Source: Candidatus Latescibacterota bacterium (GTDB lineage Bacteria > Latescibacterota > UBA2968 > GCA-2709665). From it: 5,113 nucleotides of DNA. The stretch is taken from the NCBI GenBank assembly GCA_030746455.1, contig JASLMQ010000241.1, forward strand, positions 1 to 5,113. Direction: 5' to 3'. Position 1 is the first letter of the stretch. Every line of letters begins with the position of its first letter. The notes under the pieces are model-generated. The model was not told where the DNA came from. It was given only the letters and a program-made list of their open reading frames with translations, and did no database searches. This document shows, piece by piece, positions 1 to 5,113 of this stretch. The position numbers and the translations under genes were made by a program.

Positions 1-491
1 CTTCCGAGGCCGCTGCCATCCAACCCGTGGGACGGGACGGCACCGTGCACGGCCGCCGGGGTTGAGCGACCTGGTACGTGACGGGATCCCGAAACCAGCC
101 CTTGCTGAAGGGTGATTCACACATCGACGGGATCTCGAAGCAGAAACACGATCCTGGCGTCCAGCTCTTCGAACAGATCTTGGGCGAAGGGAGGCCAGGT
201 AGACGTTCACACTCGATGTAGCGCGGACCTGCCCGAGAGGCCTACCTCCTGGATCCGTGAGCGGCGCCAGGCGACCATCTGCACGTGTCCGCCGGGAGAC
301 CGTACCATCTCAGGTAGCCGAGACAGCTGTCGCCCACCTCCTTGCCCGCATCGTCGCAGTGGAAGGCGTCGAAGACAGACATCTGTGCGGCTGAAGAGCT
401 CGGCGGCGTGGTAGGTTCCGCTCCGTGGCGACGATACGACGAAGGTCGCCCTGGGCGCCTCGACTTCGCCTGAACCGTCGGGCTCAGCCAC
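1..491 (-). pseudogene. Sulfotransferase pseudogene (frameshifted, continues past left edge)
   Basis: Sulfotransferases move a sulfuryl group from PAPS to a hydroxyl or amine. Reading leftward from a GTG at 491, the frame gives APRATFVVSSPRSGT (458-414). This matches the 5'-phosphosulfate-binding loop of the family, although the usual second Thr is Tyr here. At about 382 the sense moves to another frame (SVFDAFHCDDAGKEVGD, 379-329; LGYLRWYGLP further on). It then returns to the first frame (VQMVAWRRSRIQEVGL, about 281-234). A third frame gives VNVYLASL (about 210-187). Another shift gives FAQDLFEELDARIVFLLRDP (188-129), the family's 3'-phosphate-binding region. After a TGA at 117-119 another frame carries FSKGWFRDPVTY (109-74). 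At least five frame changes in under 500 bases make this a decayed gene. The motif order is correct, so it is one gene and not a chance match. The start is uncertain because no ribosome binding site lies close to the GTG. The exact subfamily and substrate cannot be told. Confidence 0.8.
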
Positions 492-628
492 GACGGCTCA
501 GGCGACCGGGTCCCTCAGAGGATGCGAAGCTTATTCTCCGAGTGTCACATCGCGTCCGTCCCGCGGGTCGTTGATTTGCACGCAGAGGTCGATCATGCCA
601 CCCACCGACATCCGACCCAGGAGACCCC
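492..628. other. Divergent intergenic region
   Basis: This region lies between the decayed sulfotransferase (leftward) and the acetyltransferase (rightward). It contains the acetyltransferase ribosome binding site. A TTGATT near 571-576 resembles a -35 box, but there is no convincing -10 box at the right distance, so no promoter is called. A 21-codon minus-strand frame from ATG at 596 to TAA at 531 (starting MIDLCVQINDPRDG) has protein-like composition, but it lacks a good ribosome binding site. I regard it as unproven. Confidence 0.5.
619..623 (+). promoter_or_regulatory. Ribosome binding site fixing the GTG start of the acetyltransferase
   Basis: AGGAG sits five bases upstream of the GTG at 629. 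No ATG in the same frame lies nearby upstream, and the ATG at 595 is in a different frame. The GTG is therefore the best start. Confidence 0.8.
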
Positions 629-1450
629 GTGACAGACGCTGACCACTGGCGCCACGAGACCGACACCATTCGCCAGATCCAGCATGCCCACGCCGCTCAT
701 ATCGAGTCGGAGTACCGGGACTGGGCGAAGTCGCCGGGACGCGACGATCCAGACATCCGAATCGTGTCCGGCGTGCAGACATACTGTCGCGGTGGCATGG
801 AGACCTTCCACAACCGTGCGATCCTCACGGGAGACGAGTCTGCGGAGCAGCTGGACGCGGTCATGCAGCACTACGTCGAGGCGGAGCGGGCCTGCTGGGT
901 GGAGATCACTCCCGCCAACTTCTACGAGGAGGGCTCGTCGTGGGACTCGAAAGTCCTTCCCCATCTTCTGCATCGAGGTTTCACGATCCACGGCCTGCGT
1001 TCGATCTGGATGCGCGATTCGCCCCTGACACCGGCTGAGCTCGATTTCGGTCTGGACTGCCGAAGAGTCGAACTGTCGGAGTTCGAGACATCCAAGGTTG
1101 CAGGGGGCGAGCAGGACCCGGACCAGGTAGCGGACATCGAAGCAGCTCCCGAGTTCCACTACTACGTCGGAACCATCGACGATCACCCGGTGGCCTGGGT
1201 GGTTCTCTGGTGTAACGGGGAGTTCGGCTACCTCAAGCAGGCCAACACCGCCGAACACGCTCGCAGGCAAGGCTTCCACAGCCAGTTGATCCGCATGCGG
1301 ACCCACGACGCCTTCGGCATGGGCGCCCGGCTGGTGTTCACACACACGGCCCACGGCGACGGCCAGAGCGCTCGCAACCTGCAGCGAAACGGCCTGCGCA
1401 TCGCCTACAACTATCTACTGATGAGCCGGGAGCCGAAGCCGCTGAGCTGA
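629..1450 (+). CDS. GNAT family N-acetyltransferase (273 aa)
   Basis: The protein probably transfers an acyl group from acyl-CoA to a small amine or to a protein in the cytoplasm; the substrate is unknown. The C-terminal part, about residues 178-268, has the GNAT order. Strands YYVGTIDDHPVAWVVLWC and GEFGYLKQANTAEH are followed by the acetyl-CoA loop ARRQGFHSQLI (211-221), which fits the R/Q-x-x-G-x-G/A pattern except that the last position is His. The closing segment SARNLQRNGLRIAYNYLLM (248-266) matches motif B with its N-x-x-x-x-G-F/L feature. Residues 55-130 (WVEITPANFYE, HRGFTIHGLRSIWMR) look like a degenerate first GNAT half, so a two-domain GNAT is likely; at 273 residues it is longer than a single domain. 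There are no signal peptide or membrane segments. The start is GTG with a good ribosome binding site. It is monocistronic: the neighbour on the left is divergent and the one on the right is convergent. Confidence 0.85.
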   Translation: MTDADHWRHETDTIRQIQHAHAAHIESEYRDWAKSPGRDDPDIRIVSGVQTYCRGGMETFHNRAILTGDESAEQLDAVMQHYVEAERACWVEITPANFYEEGSSWDSKVLPHLLHRGFTIHGLRSIWMRDSPLTPAELDFGLDCRRVELSEFETSKVAGGEQDPDQVADIEAAPEFHYYVGTIDDHPVAWVVLWCNGEFGYLKQANTAEHARRQGFHSQLIRMRTHDAFGMGARLVFTHTAHGDGQSARNLQRNGLRIAYNYLLMSREPKPLS

Positions 1451-1515
1451 GACCGTCGCCTCGGCCGGACAGTGACCCGACGGGCCCCCGATGTGGTTGG
1501 CTGGACGATGGCCGG

Positions 1516-2208
1516 TCAGGCGTCACACAGCCACGCGATGATGTTCATCGTCCATCGTGCGTTGCTGGCCGAGGCATACAGGTCGGTCTTCGAGTCATCC
1601 AGACTGGCGATGTGCCCCCCCGAGGCGGTGACCATGACCCGTCCGGTGGACCCGTGTCTGTCTCGTGCGGCCGCCAGGCTGCCGATGGTCTCGTCCTCAT
1701 CGTCGACAGTGACGACGAAACCGTCCCCTACCGTCATCCCACACGACGTCCGGATTCGGAGTCCCTCGCCACAGCCGTGCGATGTCTCGTGGAAAGGCGC
1801 CTCGACGAAGCGAGGTCGCCGATCCGTCCTCGTCACCATCTCGAACTGAACGGCGAGGCCAAGCGCCTCGGCAATCTGCCTCTGCGGCGCCACGAATCCG
1901 GCGTGATTTGCCATCAGGAAGACCGGTCCACCCCGCTCGTGGTGGCCGAGGACGGCTTGCAGCTCTGCCGCCGTATGCGGAAGGGAGTCGGAGCGGCCTG
2001 TGAGCATGAGTACGGACGCCGCGGCCAGCTCCGCCTCCGAGGGATCGCCGAAGACGAGCTCTATGTTGCGATCCCTGAGTCCTGCGTCGAGACCCTTGAG
2101 GCGCCGGCCTCGCCACTTGGCGGCGTCATCTTCGGAATAGTGAATGGACTCCGTCCCGAGATGGCGGATCGCCTGGTGGCTCCTGGCATCGACGAGGACT
2201 CGGCTCAC
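1516..2208 (-). CDS. DUF4350/ThuA-like (class I GATase-fold) domain protein (230 aa)
   Basis: The protein opens with VSRVLVDARSHQAIRHLG, a first beta strand followed by an Asp/His loop. Next come LVFGDPSEAEL and SVLMLTGRSDSL (65-76), then HERGGPVFLMANHAG (90-104), where a long helix leads to a Gly-Gly turn and strand. It ends with GRVMVTASGGHIASLDD (189-205) and SNARWTMNIIAWL (215-227). This is the pattern of ThuA/DUF4350-type domains: a strand with LT, a helix, GG plus strand, a GR-V-V strand, a D/G loop, and a final N-A helix ending in W-L. These domains have the class I amidotransferase fold but usually lack its catalytic Cys, and I see no G-x-C-x-G nucleophile elbow here. Reaction and substrate are unknown. 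The GTG at 2208 is chosen because AGGAG lies five bases upstream and the reading frame further upstream is low-complexity Ser/Ala/Arg sequence. It converges on the acetyltransferase with a 65-base gap. Confidence 0.65.
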   Translation of the reverse strand: MSRVLVDARSHQAIRHLGTESIHYSEDDAAKWRGRRLKGLDAGLRDRNIELVFGDPSEAELAAASVLMLTGRSDSLPHTAAELQAVLGHHERGGPVFLMANHAGFVAPQRQIAEALGLAVQFEMVTRTDRRPRFVEAPFHETSHGCGEGLRIRTSCGMTVGDGFVVTVDDEDETIGSLAAARDRHGSTGRVMVTASGGHIASLDDSKTDLYASASNARWTMNIIAWLCDA

Positions 2209-2213
2209 CTGGG

Positions 2214-2218
2214 CTCCT
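2214..2218 (-). promoter_or_regulatory. Ribosome binding site fixing the GTG start at 2208
   Basis: On the minus strand AGGAG is followed by five bases (CCCAG) and then GTG. The open frame continues upstream to 2421, but that extension has no coding character, so this site decides the start. Confidence 0.75.
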
Positions 2219-2241
2219 GCCGTTGACGGGCGAGGATCATC

Positions 2242-2260
2242 GCGCCTGCGAAGCAGGCGC
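2242..2260 (-). repeat. Perfect 8-bp hairpin in the 5' leader of the DUF4350-like gene
   Basis: The arms GCGCCTGC (2242-2249) and GCAGGCGC (2253-2260) are exact complements around a three-base loop, GAA on the plus strand and TTC on the minus strand. It lies 34-52 bases upstream of the GTG at 2208. No T-run follows on either strand, so it is not a classical terminator. It may be a leader RNA structure, or a chance palindrome in GC-rich DNA. Confidence 0.6.
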
Positions 2261-2451
2261 CAAACAGGGTGCCCTCCGGGCCCCGATGACAATCTGGCTG
2301 ATCGATCCGAAGCCAGGCTCGCAGAAGAGCTCGCCGATCGGGGCGAGGCGGAGGCGGGTTGTCCTGCCTGCTGCGGGCCAACCGAAGGAGAAAGGCGAAT
2401 CACCGTCAACCTTGGCCCCATCGCGGCCTGCCCTCAACGTCAGCCCCACGA

Positions 2452-2457
2452 TTGACA
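2452..2457 (+). promoter_or_regulatory. Possible -35 box for the nucleotidyltransferase gene
   Basis: This is an exact TTGACA 67 bases ahead of the ATG at 2524. The hexamers 17-18 bases downstream (CCAATC, CAATCT) match the -10 consensus poorly, so this is a weak candidate only. Confidence 0.2.
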
Positions 2458-2523
2458 CTGTTCGTCCGCCAGGTCCAATCTGTCCAGGGCCATCCTCGAA
2501 GTCACAGAAGAAGAGTGGAGCCC

Positions 2524-3456
2524 ATGCGACAGTTCGACCCGCCGATCACCGAGCTGCCCGGTCTCATCCAGATCGCCATGGATGCCATCCTCGATCTGGA
2601 CACGGTTCGCGCCGTATCGCTCGTCGGATCTCGGGCCCATGGCTTCGATCGGCTGGATGCGGATGACTGGGATCTCGAAGCGTATACATCGGAGGCGCCC
2701 TATCCCGATCAGGATGCACGGCGCGACCTATGGTCATCTCTCTCACCTTTCGATGAGCCACGAGCCACGGCGGTGGGAGGGATGAACGATCGCTTTGCCA
2801 TCGAGGGTCTGCGCTTCGGCTTCACGTACTACCCTACCGACGAAGTCGATGAGAAAATCGCAGCTGTCGTTGCGGGAGAGTGGCCCGGCTATCGGTACTA
2901 CACGCCCGAGGCTTTCGCCGCGGGCATGTCGGTAGCCCAGCCCCTTTGGGATCCAGACGGAGTCATCGAAGGCTGGCGACAGAGCCTCCATCCAATGCCT
3001 CAGACCTTCAAGCGCAAAGCGATCCACGAGCTGGTCTTCGAGGCCCGGGCAGACCTTCAGGACCTCGAACGCGCATGCGATCTACGTGATATCGCCTTCT
3101 TTCGTGTTGCCCTGTCCGATATGCTGCAGCGCCTGCTCCGTCTGGCCTCTGTCGTGAACGAGACGTGGTATCAAGGACCCAAACGAGCGCTTCGTCGCTT
3201 GCGTGCCGTGAAGGCTGTCGAGCCGTCCTGGCTGGATGAGATCGGTGGCCTGATGTCGATGGGACTCTCGGAGGAGCTGCTTGCCCCTGCCTGCGCGCGG
3301 ACCCGCGAGCTCCTGGTATCCATGGCGGAAACCGCTGTCGCTCAAGGTGACGAGGAGGCCAGGGCAGTCCACAGGGGACTCTCCTATTGGCCGGACGTTG
3401 CCGACCTGTCTCTTCCTGCACTCTCTCAGCGGGAGACATACCAGGCTGACGCCTGA
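2524..3456 (+). CDS. Nucleotidyltransferase-superfamily protein, DUF4037-like (310 aa)
   Basis: Residues 31-53 read VSLVGSRAHGF, then DADDWDLEAY. This is the G-S-x-x-x-G and D-x-D pair of the nucleotidyltransferase fold (G35-S36; D48 and D50), used to bind NTP and metal. The strand where a third carboxylate normally sits reads LRFGFTYY (96-103) and has no acid, so activity may be altered. The rest, about 130-290, is mostly helical: FKRKAIHELVFEARADLQDL, then RVALSDMLQRLLRLASVVNE and WYQGPKRALRRL. This resembles the substrate-binding helical bundle of DUF4037 and related aminoglycoside-type nucleotidyltransferases. It is cytoplasmic, with no signal or membrane segment. The substrate could be a small molecule, a protein or an RNA and cannot be told. 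The ATG at 2524 has GGAG only three bases away, which is short, but the frame before it is Arg/Pro-rich and not protein-like. It stands alone, divergent from the gene on its left. Confidence 0.75.
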   Translation: MRQFDPPITELPGLIQIAMDAILDLDTVRAVSLVGSRAHGFDRLDADDWDLEAYTSEAPYPDQDARRDLWSSLSPFDEPRATAVGGMNDRFAIEGLRFGFTYYPTDEVDEKIAAVVAGEWPGYRYYTPEAFAAGMSVAQPLWDPDGVIEGWRQSLHPMPQTFKRKAIHELVFEARADLQDLERACDLRDIAFFRVALSDMLQRLLRLASVVNETWYQGPKRALRRLRAVKAVEPSWLDEIGGLMSMGLSEELLAPACARTRELLVSMAETAVAQGDEEARAVHRGLSYWPDVADLSLPALSQRETYQADA

Positions 3457-3629
3457 TCTCTTCGCTGCAGGACTACGGACCTGCTTGACCTTCGTTCCGT
3501 CGGCTGCCATCCTCGCGCCAGTGCTCACAGGGAGCCTCCAGTCCGCGGCAAGGGTCAAACCCACCTTCCGCACCACGACATAGACCTTCTTTCAGCCTGA
3601 TCGAGCGGACACCAGGCGATTTCACGGAA

Positions 3630-3633
3630 GAGG
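3630..3633 (+). promoter_or_regulatory. Ribosome binding site of the ankyrin leader fragment
   Basis: GAGG (within AGAGGG) lies seven bases before the ATG at 3641. This shows that the fragment is the true 5' end of a former gene. Confidence 0.55.
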
Positions 3634-3640
3634 GTGAAGT

Positions 3641-3705
3641 ATGTCTCGTCAGCTGCCGCCCAAGCCCCATCTCGATGTTCTCAAGAAGCAGGCAAAGGCC
3701 TGCTG
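3641..3705 (+). pseudogene. N-terminal remnant of an ankyrin-repeat protein
   Basis: The ATG opens MSRQLPPKPHLDVLKKQAK. This is the characteristic leader (L-P-x-x-P-x-L-x-x-L-K/R-K-Q-A-K) that begins a group of bacterial ankyrin-repeat proteins, where it is normally continued by D/A-L-L-R-A and a long helical and repeat region. Here LL appears only in the next frame (GLLSLC), so one base seems lost at about 3697-3700. Beyond about 3705 the plus-strand sense disappears, and the DNA instead encodes ankyrin repeats on the other strand. The frame stays open to 3949, but the product would be Arg/Pro/Ser-rich nonsense. I recognise the leader from family knowledge; a profile search would confirm it. 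Confidence 0.6.
3687..3704. repeat. 7-bp hairpin at the ankyrin junction, possible minus-strand terminator
   Basis: AGCAGGC (3687-3693) and GCCTGCT (3698-3704) are exact complements around a four-base loop. On the minus strand the stem is followed by TTCTTG, so it could act as a weak terminator for the leftward ankyrin gene. It sits exactly where the plus-strand leader loses its homology. Confidence 0.45.
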
Positions 3706-3713
3706 TCGCTATG

Positions 3714-4203
3714 CTATCCCGAGCCATGCTTCAGGCCGTCCCATGAGACCTGTCCCTCTGAGCCCGGACCGCAGCCGGCGATCTCGGCGCCTCGCTCCAG
3801 CAGGAGTTCCAGGCTGTCGCGGCTTCCTCCCTCGATCGCGTAGGTCAACGGTGGCCCGTAGTCCTGGCATACCACGTTCACCTCCGCCCATGATCGATCA
3901 GGAGCTCCATGGCCGGAGCGCAGCCGCCCCGCGTCGCCGCTCTGCATAGCGGAAGTTGCCGCAATCCATCACGTCGCCGCCCTCTGAGATCAGGTAGGCG
4001 AGAATCTCAGTCTGGCAGTTCACGGCAGCGACGTTCATCGGGCGGAAACTGGGGGTTAACTGGGGTTTTCCCCAGGGCGAAGGGGAGCACGAAGGCGATC
4101 CGGATGGTTGGATCGATATCAGCTCCTGTACCAAGGAGATATCTCCCGCCTCGATCGCTTCTCTGAGAGCATCGCTGCTTTCACCACTTCCACTCTCCGT
4201 CAC
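3714..4203 (-). pseudogene. Ankyrin-repeat protein, broken by two one-base frameshifts
   Basis: Ankyrin repeats are about 33-residue helix-loop-helix units that bind proteins. From a GTG at 4203 the first frame gives SDALREAIEAGDISLVQELI, a typical first repeat, then RPMNVAAVNCQTEILAYLI with SEGGDV, a second repeat. Near 3943-3950 one base is missing and the next frame gives RAATRGGCAPAMELLIDHG (3943-3887). At about 3887 a second missing base (probably a G in a G-run) moves to a third frame, AEVNVVCQDYGPPLTYAI, and then a further repeat, SLELLLERGAEIAG, ending at TAG 3714-3716. Rejoined, these make about four consecutive repeats, so the breaks are recent or are sequence errors. Residues 34-53 are a Pro/Ser/Gly-rich insert inside the second repeat. 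No ribosome binding site is seen, and the GTG lies 36 bases after the upstream MBL stop, so co-transcription and coupled translation are plausible. Confidence 0.75.
4060..4075. repeat. Short hairpin inside the ankyrin pseudogene
   Basis: CTGGGG and CCCCAG pair exactly around TTTT on the plus strand (AAAA on the minus). It lies in the Pro/Ser-rich insert of the ankyrin reading frame. No function is evident. Confidence 0.4.
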
Positions 4204-4239
4204 GTAGAGCCATGGGCACTGACCGATTGCCTTGGCTGC

Positions 4240-4974
4240 CTACTCAGGCCAGCGGCGCCACAGGTAGGTCCCGGCGCCTTTGATCACCTCCAGCTTGCCT
4301 GTCTTCAGTACCTCTGCGATCGCCGTGCTTGCATCAGAGATCGGTCGAGGGTTGTGACCATTGAAGACCTCTGTCGGAGCCATGTCCACGACGACGCTGT
4401 ACCTCTCCCTCATCTGGCTCTTGGACTGCTGCCCCGACATGTAGAGTCGGATTCCATCCGTCTGCATCCACCACTTGGGTGGATACCCGGCAAGTCCATC
4501 CGATTCTGTCTGTCCGTAGATTGTGTCGCCGCAGAACAGCAGTCTCCTCCGTCCCTGCGGCCAGAAGAGCCCCATTTCCCCGTCACGCTTACCTGATGCC
4601 ACGGCACGCACTCCGCCGAGCAGCTGCTCGTCTCCGTAGGTCCTCTTCACTGACTTGTGAGCTCGGGCAGGACTGCCTTCAGGAGCAAGGACGGGCGCCT
4701 TCACCTGGTTGCCAAACCACCTCGCGTCACGATCGTGGTTGGCACAGGTGAGGACCACGGCGGCAAATCCATCGACGAATCCACGAAGATGATCCAGTCC
4801 CTCTCGCGGGAGCTTCAGAGGGTCGATGACAATGCCCCCATCATCGGTGACCAGTAGATAGGAGACTCGTAGGTCGTTCCGCCGTCCCCGCCATGTCGTC
4901 CATCGGAGCACACGTGGATTGGCCTCCGTTCCGACAGCAACCTCAATCTTCTGCCCAGAGTTGATGAAGTCCAA
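4240..4974 (-). CDS. Metallo-beta-lactamase-fold protein with degenerate metal ligands (244 aa)
   Basis: The order of elements is that of the MBL fold, a hydrolase scaffold that binds two metals. SYLLVTDDGGIVIDP (38-52) is the first sheet with its conserved Asp. AAVVLTCANHDRDARWF (71-87) occupies the place of the H-x-H-x-D-H motif but reads N-H-D-R-D-A, keeping only the Asp (D83) in register. RRLLFCGDTIYG (143-154) carries the metal-bridging G-D (D150). TEVFNGHNPRP (201-211) carries the late G-H (H207). Losing most of the first-site histidines suggests changed metal use or a non-hydrolytic role; related MBL-fold families with N-R-x-H-x-x-D-type motifs exist. The length is normal for a single MBL domain. 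There is no signal peptide. The start is TTG at 4974 with a near-perfect ribosome binding site; no in-frame ATG offers a better one. The ankyrin pseudogene follows 36 bases downstream on the same strand. The substrate is unknown. Confidence 0.8.
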   Translation of the reverse strand: MDFINSGQKIEVAVGTEANPRVLRWTTWRGRRNDLRVSYLLVTDDGGIVIDPLKLPREGLDHLRGFVDGFAAVVLTCANHDRDARWFGNQVKAPVLAPEGSPARAHKSVKRTYGDEQLLGGVRAVASGKRDGEMGLFWPQGRRRLLFCGDTIYGQTESDGLAGYPPKWWMQTDGIRLYMSGQQSKSQMRERYSVVVDMAPTEVFNGHNPRPISDASTAIAEVLKTGKLEVIKGAGTYLWRRWPE

Positions 4975-5113
4975 TTCAGCCCTCCTTGTGTGGGACTGGC
5001 GAAGGTCAGGTAGGAAGGCGAGCTCAGGTCCATGTCTCGCCTCAGCCGTCGCGGTATGCTACGCAAAGATGATCGGCACTACCCTATGCGGCGTTGTCGA
5101 TCAGAATCTGGAT
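4975..5113 (-). other. Upstream region of the MBL gene, possible end of another gene at the edge
   Basis: No clear promoter is visible. At the window edge the minus strand reads IQILIDNAA followed by TAG at 5084-5086. This could be the C-terminus of a gene lying mostly outside the window, but nine codons are too few to support it. Confidence 0.2.
4981..4987 (-). promoter_or_regulatory. Strong ribosome binding site fixing a TTG start
   Basis: AAGGAGG lies six bases upstream of the TTG at 4974. It is the strongest Shine-Dalgarno match in the window and justifies the unusual start codon. Confidence 0.85.

Larger units (their letters stand above)
2209..2523. other. Divergent intergenic region between the DUF4350-like and nucleotidyltransferase genes
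   Basis: This 315-base stretch has no confidently called gene. It holds the ribosome binding site and leader hairpin of the minus gene and a possible -35 box for the plus gene. A minus-strand frame is open from about 2392 down to a TGA whose bases overlap the downstream GTG (GTGA arrangement). It ends in GTLFGACFAGAMILARQR, a hydrophobic stretch that could be the C-terminus of a lost or broken membrane protein. It has no good start and I do not recognise it. Confidence 0.5.

Noticed and set aside
593..1354. 253-residue minus-strand open frame opposite the acetyltransferase
   Set aside because: It is fully antisense to a gene with clear GNAT motifs and its product has no recognisable motif; GC-rich coding DNA often leaves the opposite frame open.
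1453..1483. Terminator between the convergent genes (CCGTCG/CGACGG stem)
   Set aside because: The stem is only 6 bp with a 19-base loop and no T-run on either strand.
1612..2226. 204-residue plus-strand open frame
   Set aside because: It is antisense to the DUF4350-like gene, which has the better domain pattern and ribosome binding site. The predicted product is Arg-rich and shows no fold features.
2209..2421. N-terminal extension of the DUF4350-like protein to 2421
   Set aside because: The added 71 residues are Ser/Ala/Arg-rich and not protein-like, and a well placed AGGAG marks the GTG at 2208.
2359..2523. N-terminal extension of the nucleotidyltransferase to 2359
   Set aside because: The extra 55 residues are Arg/Pro/Ser-rich with no fold character. 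The internal ATG at 2524 precedes the conserved domain at the usual distance.
3082..3576. 164-residue minus-strand open frame over the 3' end of the nucleotidyltransferase gene
   Set aside because: Most of it is antisense to the real gene. The part in the gap (3457-3576) shows no recognisable motif or ribosome binding site.
3457..3640. Gene or terminator between the nucleotidyltransferase and the ankyrin leader
   Set aside because: GCAGG/CCTGC just after the stop gives only a 5-bp stem with no T-run, and no frame shows a recognisable protein.
1451..3640. Integron cassette array (small single genes such as GNAT and nucleotidyltransferase)
   Set aside because: The genes alternate in orientation, the gaps differ in size, and I see no paired core sites or attC-like long inverted repeats.
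4136..4147. 12-base perfect palindrome GGAGATATCTCC
   Set aside because: It lies inside the ankyrin coding sequence, encodes normal repeat residues, and has no partner copy. Most likely chance.
4108..4596. 162-residue plus-strand open frame across the ankyrin-MBL boundary
   Set aside because: It is antisense to both genes and has no motif.

Overview
The window looks like chromosomal accessory DNA from a GC-rich bacterium. Base composition is high in G+C throughout. Genes are single or nearly single, switch strand repeatedly, and use non-ATG starts (GTG twice, TTG once) behind clear AGGAG-type ribosome binding sites. There are no rRNA, tRNA, phage, transposase, CRISPR or ribosomal-protein signals, so the lineage cannot be fixed. 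A free-living environmental bacterium is the most that can be inferred.

Layout, left to right. (1) Positions 1-491, minus strand: a decayed sulfotransferase whose motifs are recognisable but scattered over all three frames; it runs off the left edge. (2) 492-628: a divergent intergenic region. (3) 629-1450, plus: an intact two-part GNAT-type acetyltransferase. (4) 1516-2208, minus: an intact 230-residue protein that looks like a DUF4350/ThuA-like (class I glutamine amidotransferase fold) domain; it converges on the acetyltransferase. (5) 2209-2523: a divergent intergenic region with a perfect 8-bp hairpin in the leader of the minus gene. (6) 2524-3456, plus: an intact nucleotidyltransferase-superfamily protein of 310 residues. 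(7) 3641-3705, plus: the N-terminal leader of an ankyrin-type protein with its own ribosome binding site, cut off after about 20 codons. (8) 3714-4203, minus: ankyrin repeats broken by two one-base losses, meeting the leader fragment tail to tail. (9) 4240-4974, minus: an intact metallo-beta-lactamase-fold protein with degenerate metal ligands. (10) 4975-5113: the upstream region of that gene, possibly with the last codons of a further minus-strand gene at the edge.

The intact genes encode unrelated small enzymes or enzyme-like proteins, each on its own transcription unit apart from a likely MBL-to-ankyrin unit. No shared pathway can be read from them. The combination of four intact, strand-alternating orphan genes with two badly broken genes and one rearranged fragment suggests a gene-turnover zone, where acquired genes are tried and lost. 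I did not find a convincing new multi-gene system. The most informative signals are the ankyrin rearrangement with a hairpin at its breakpoint, the heavily frameshifted sulfotransferase beside intact neighbours, and the altered active-site residues in the MBL-fold and nucleotidyltransferase proteins.
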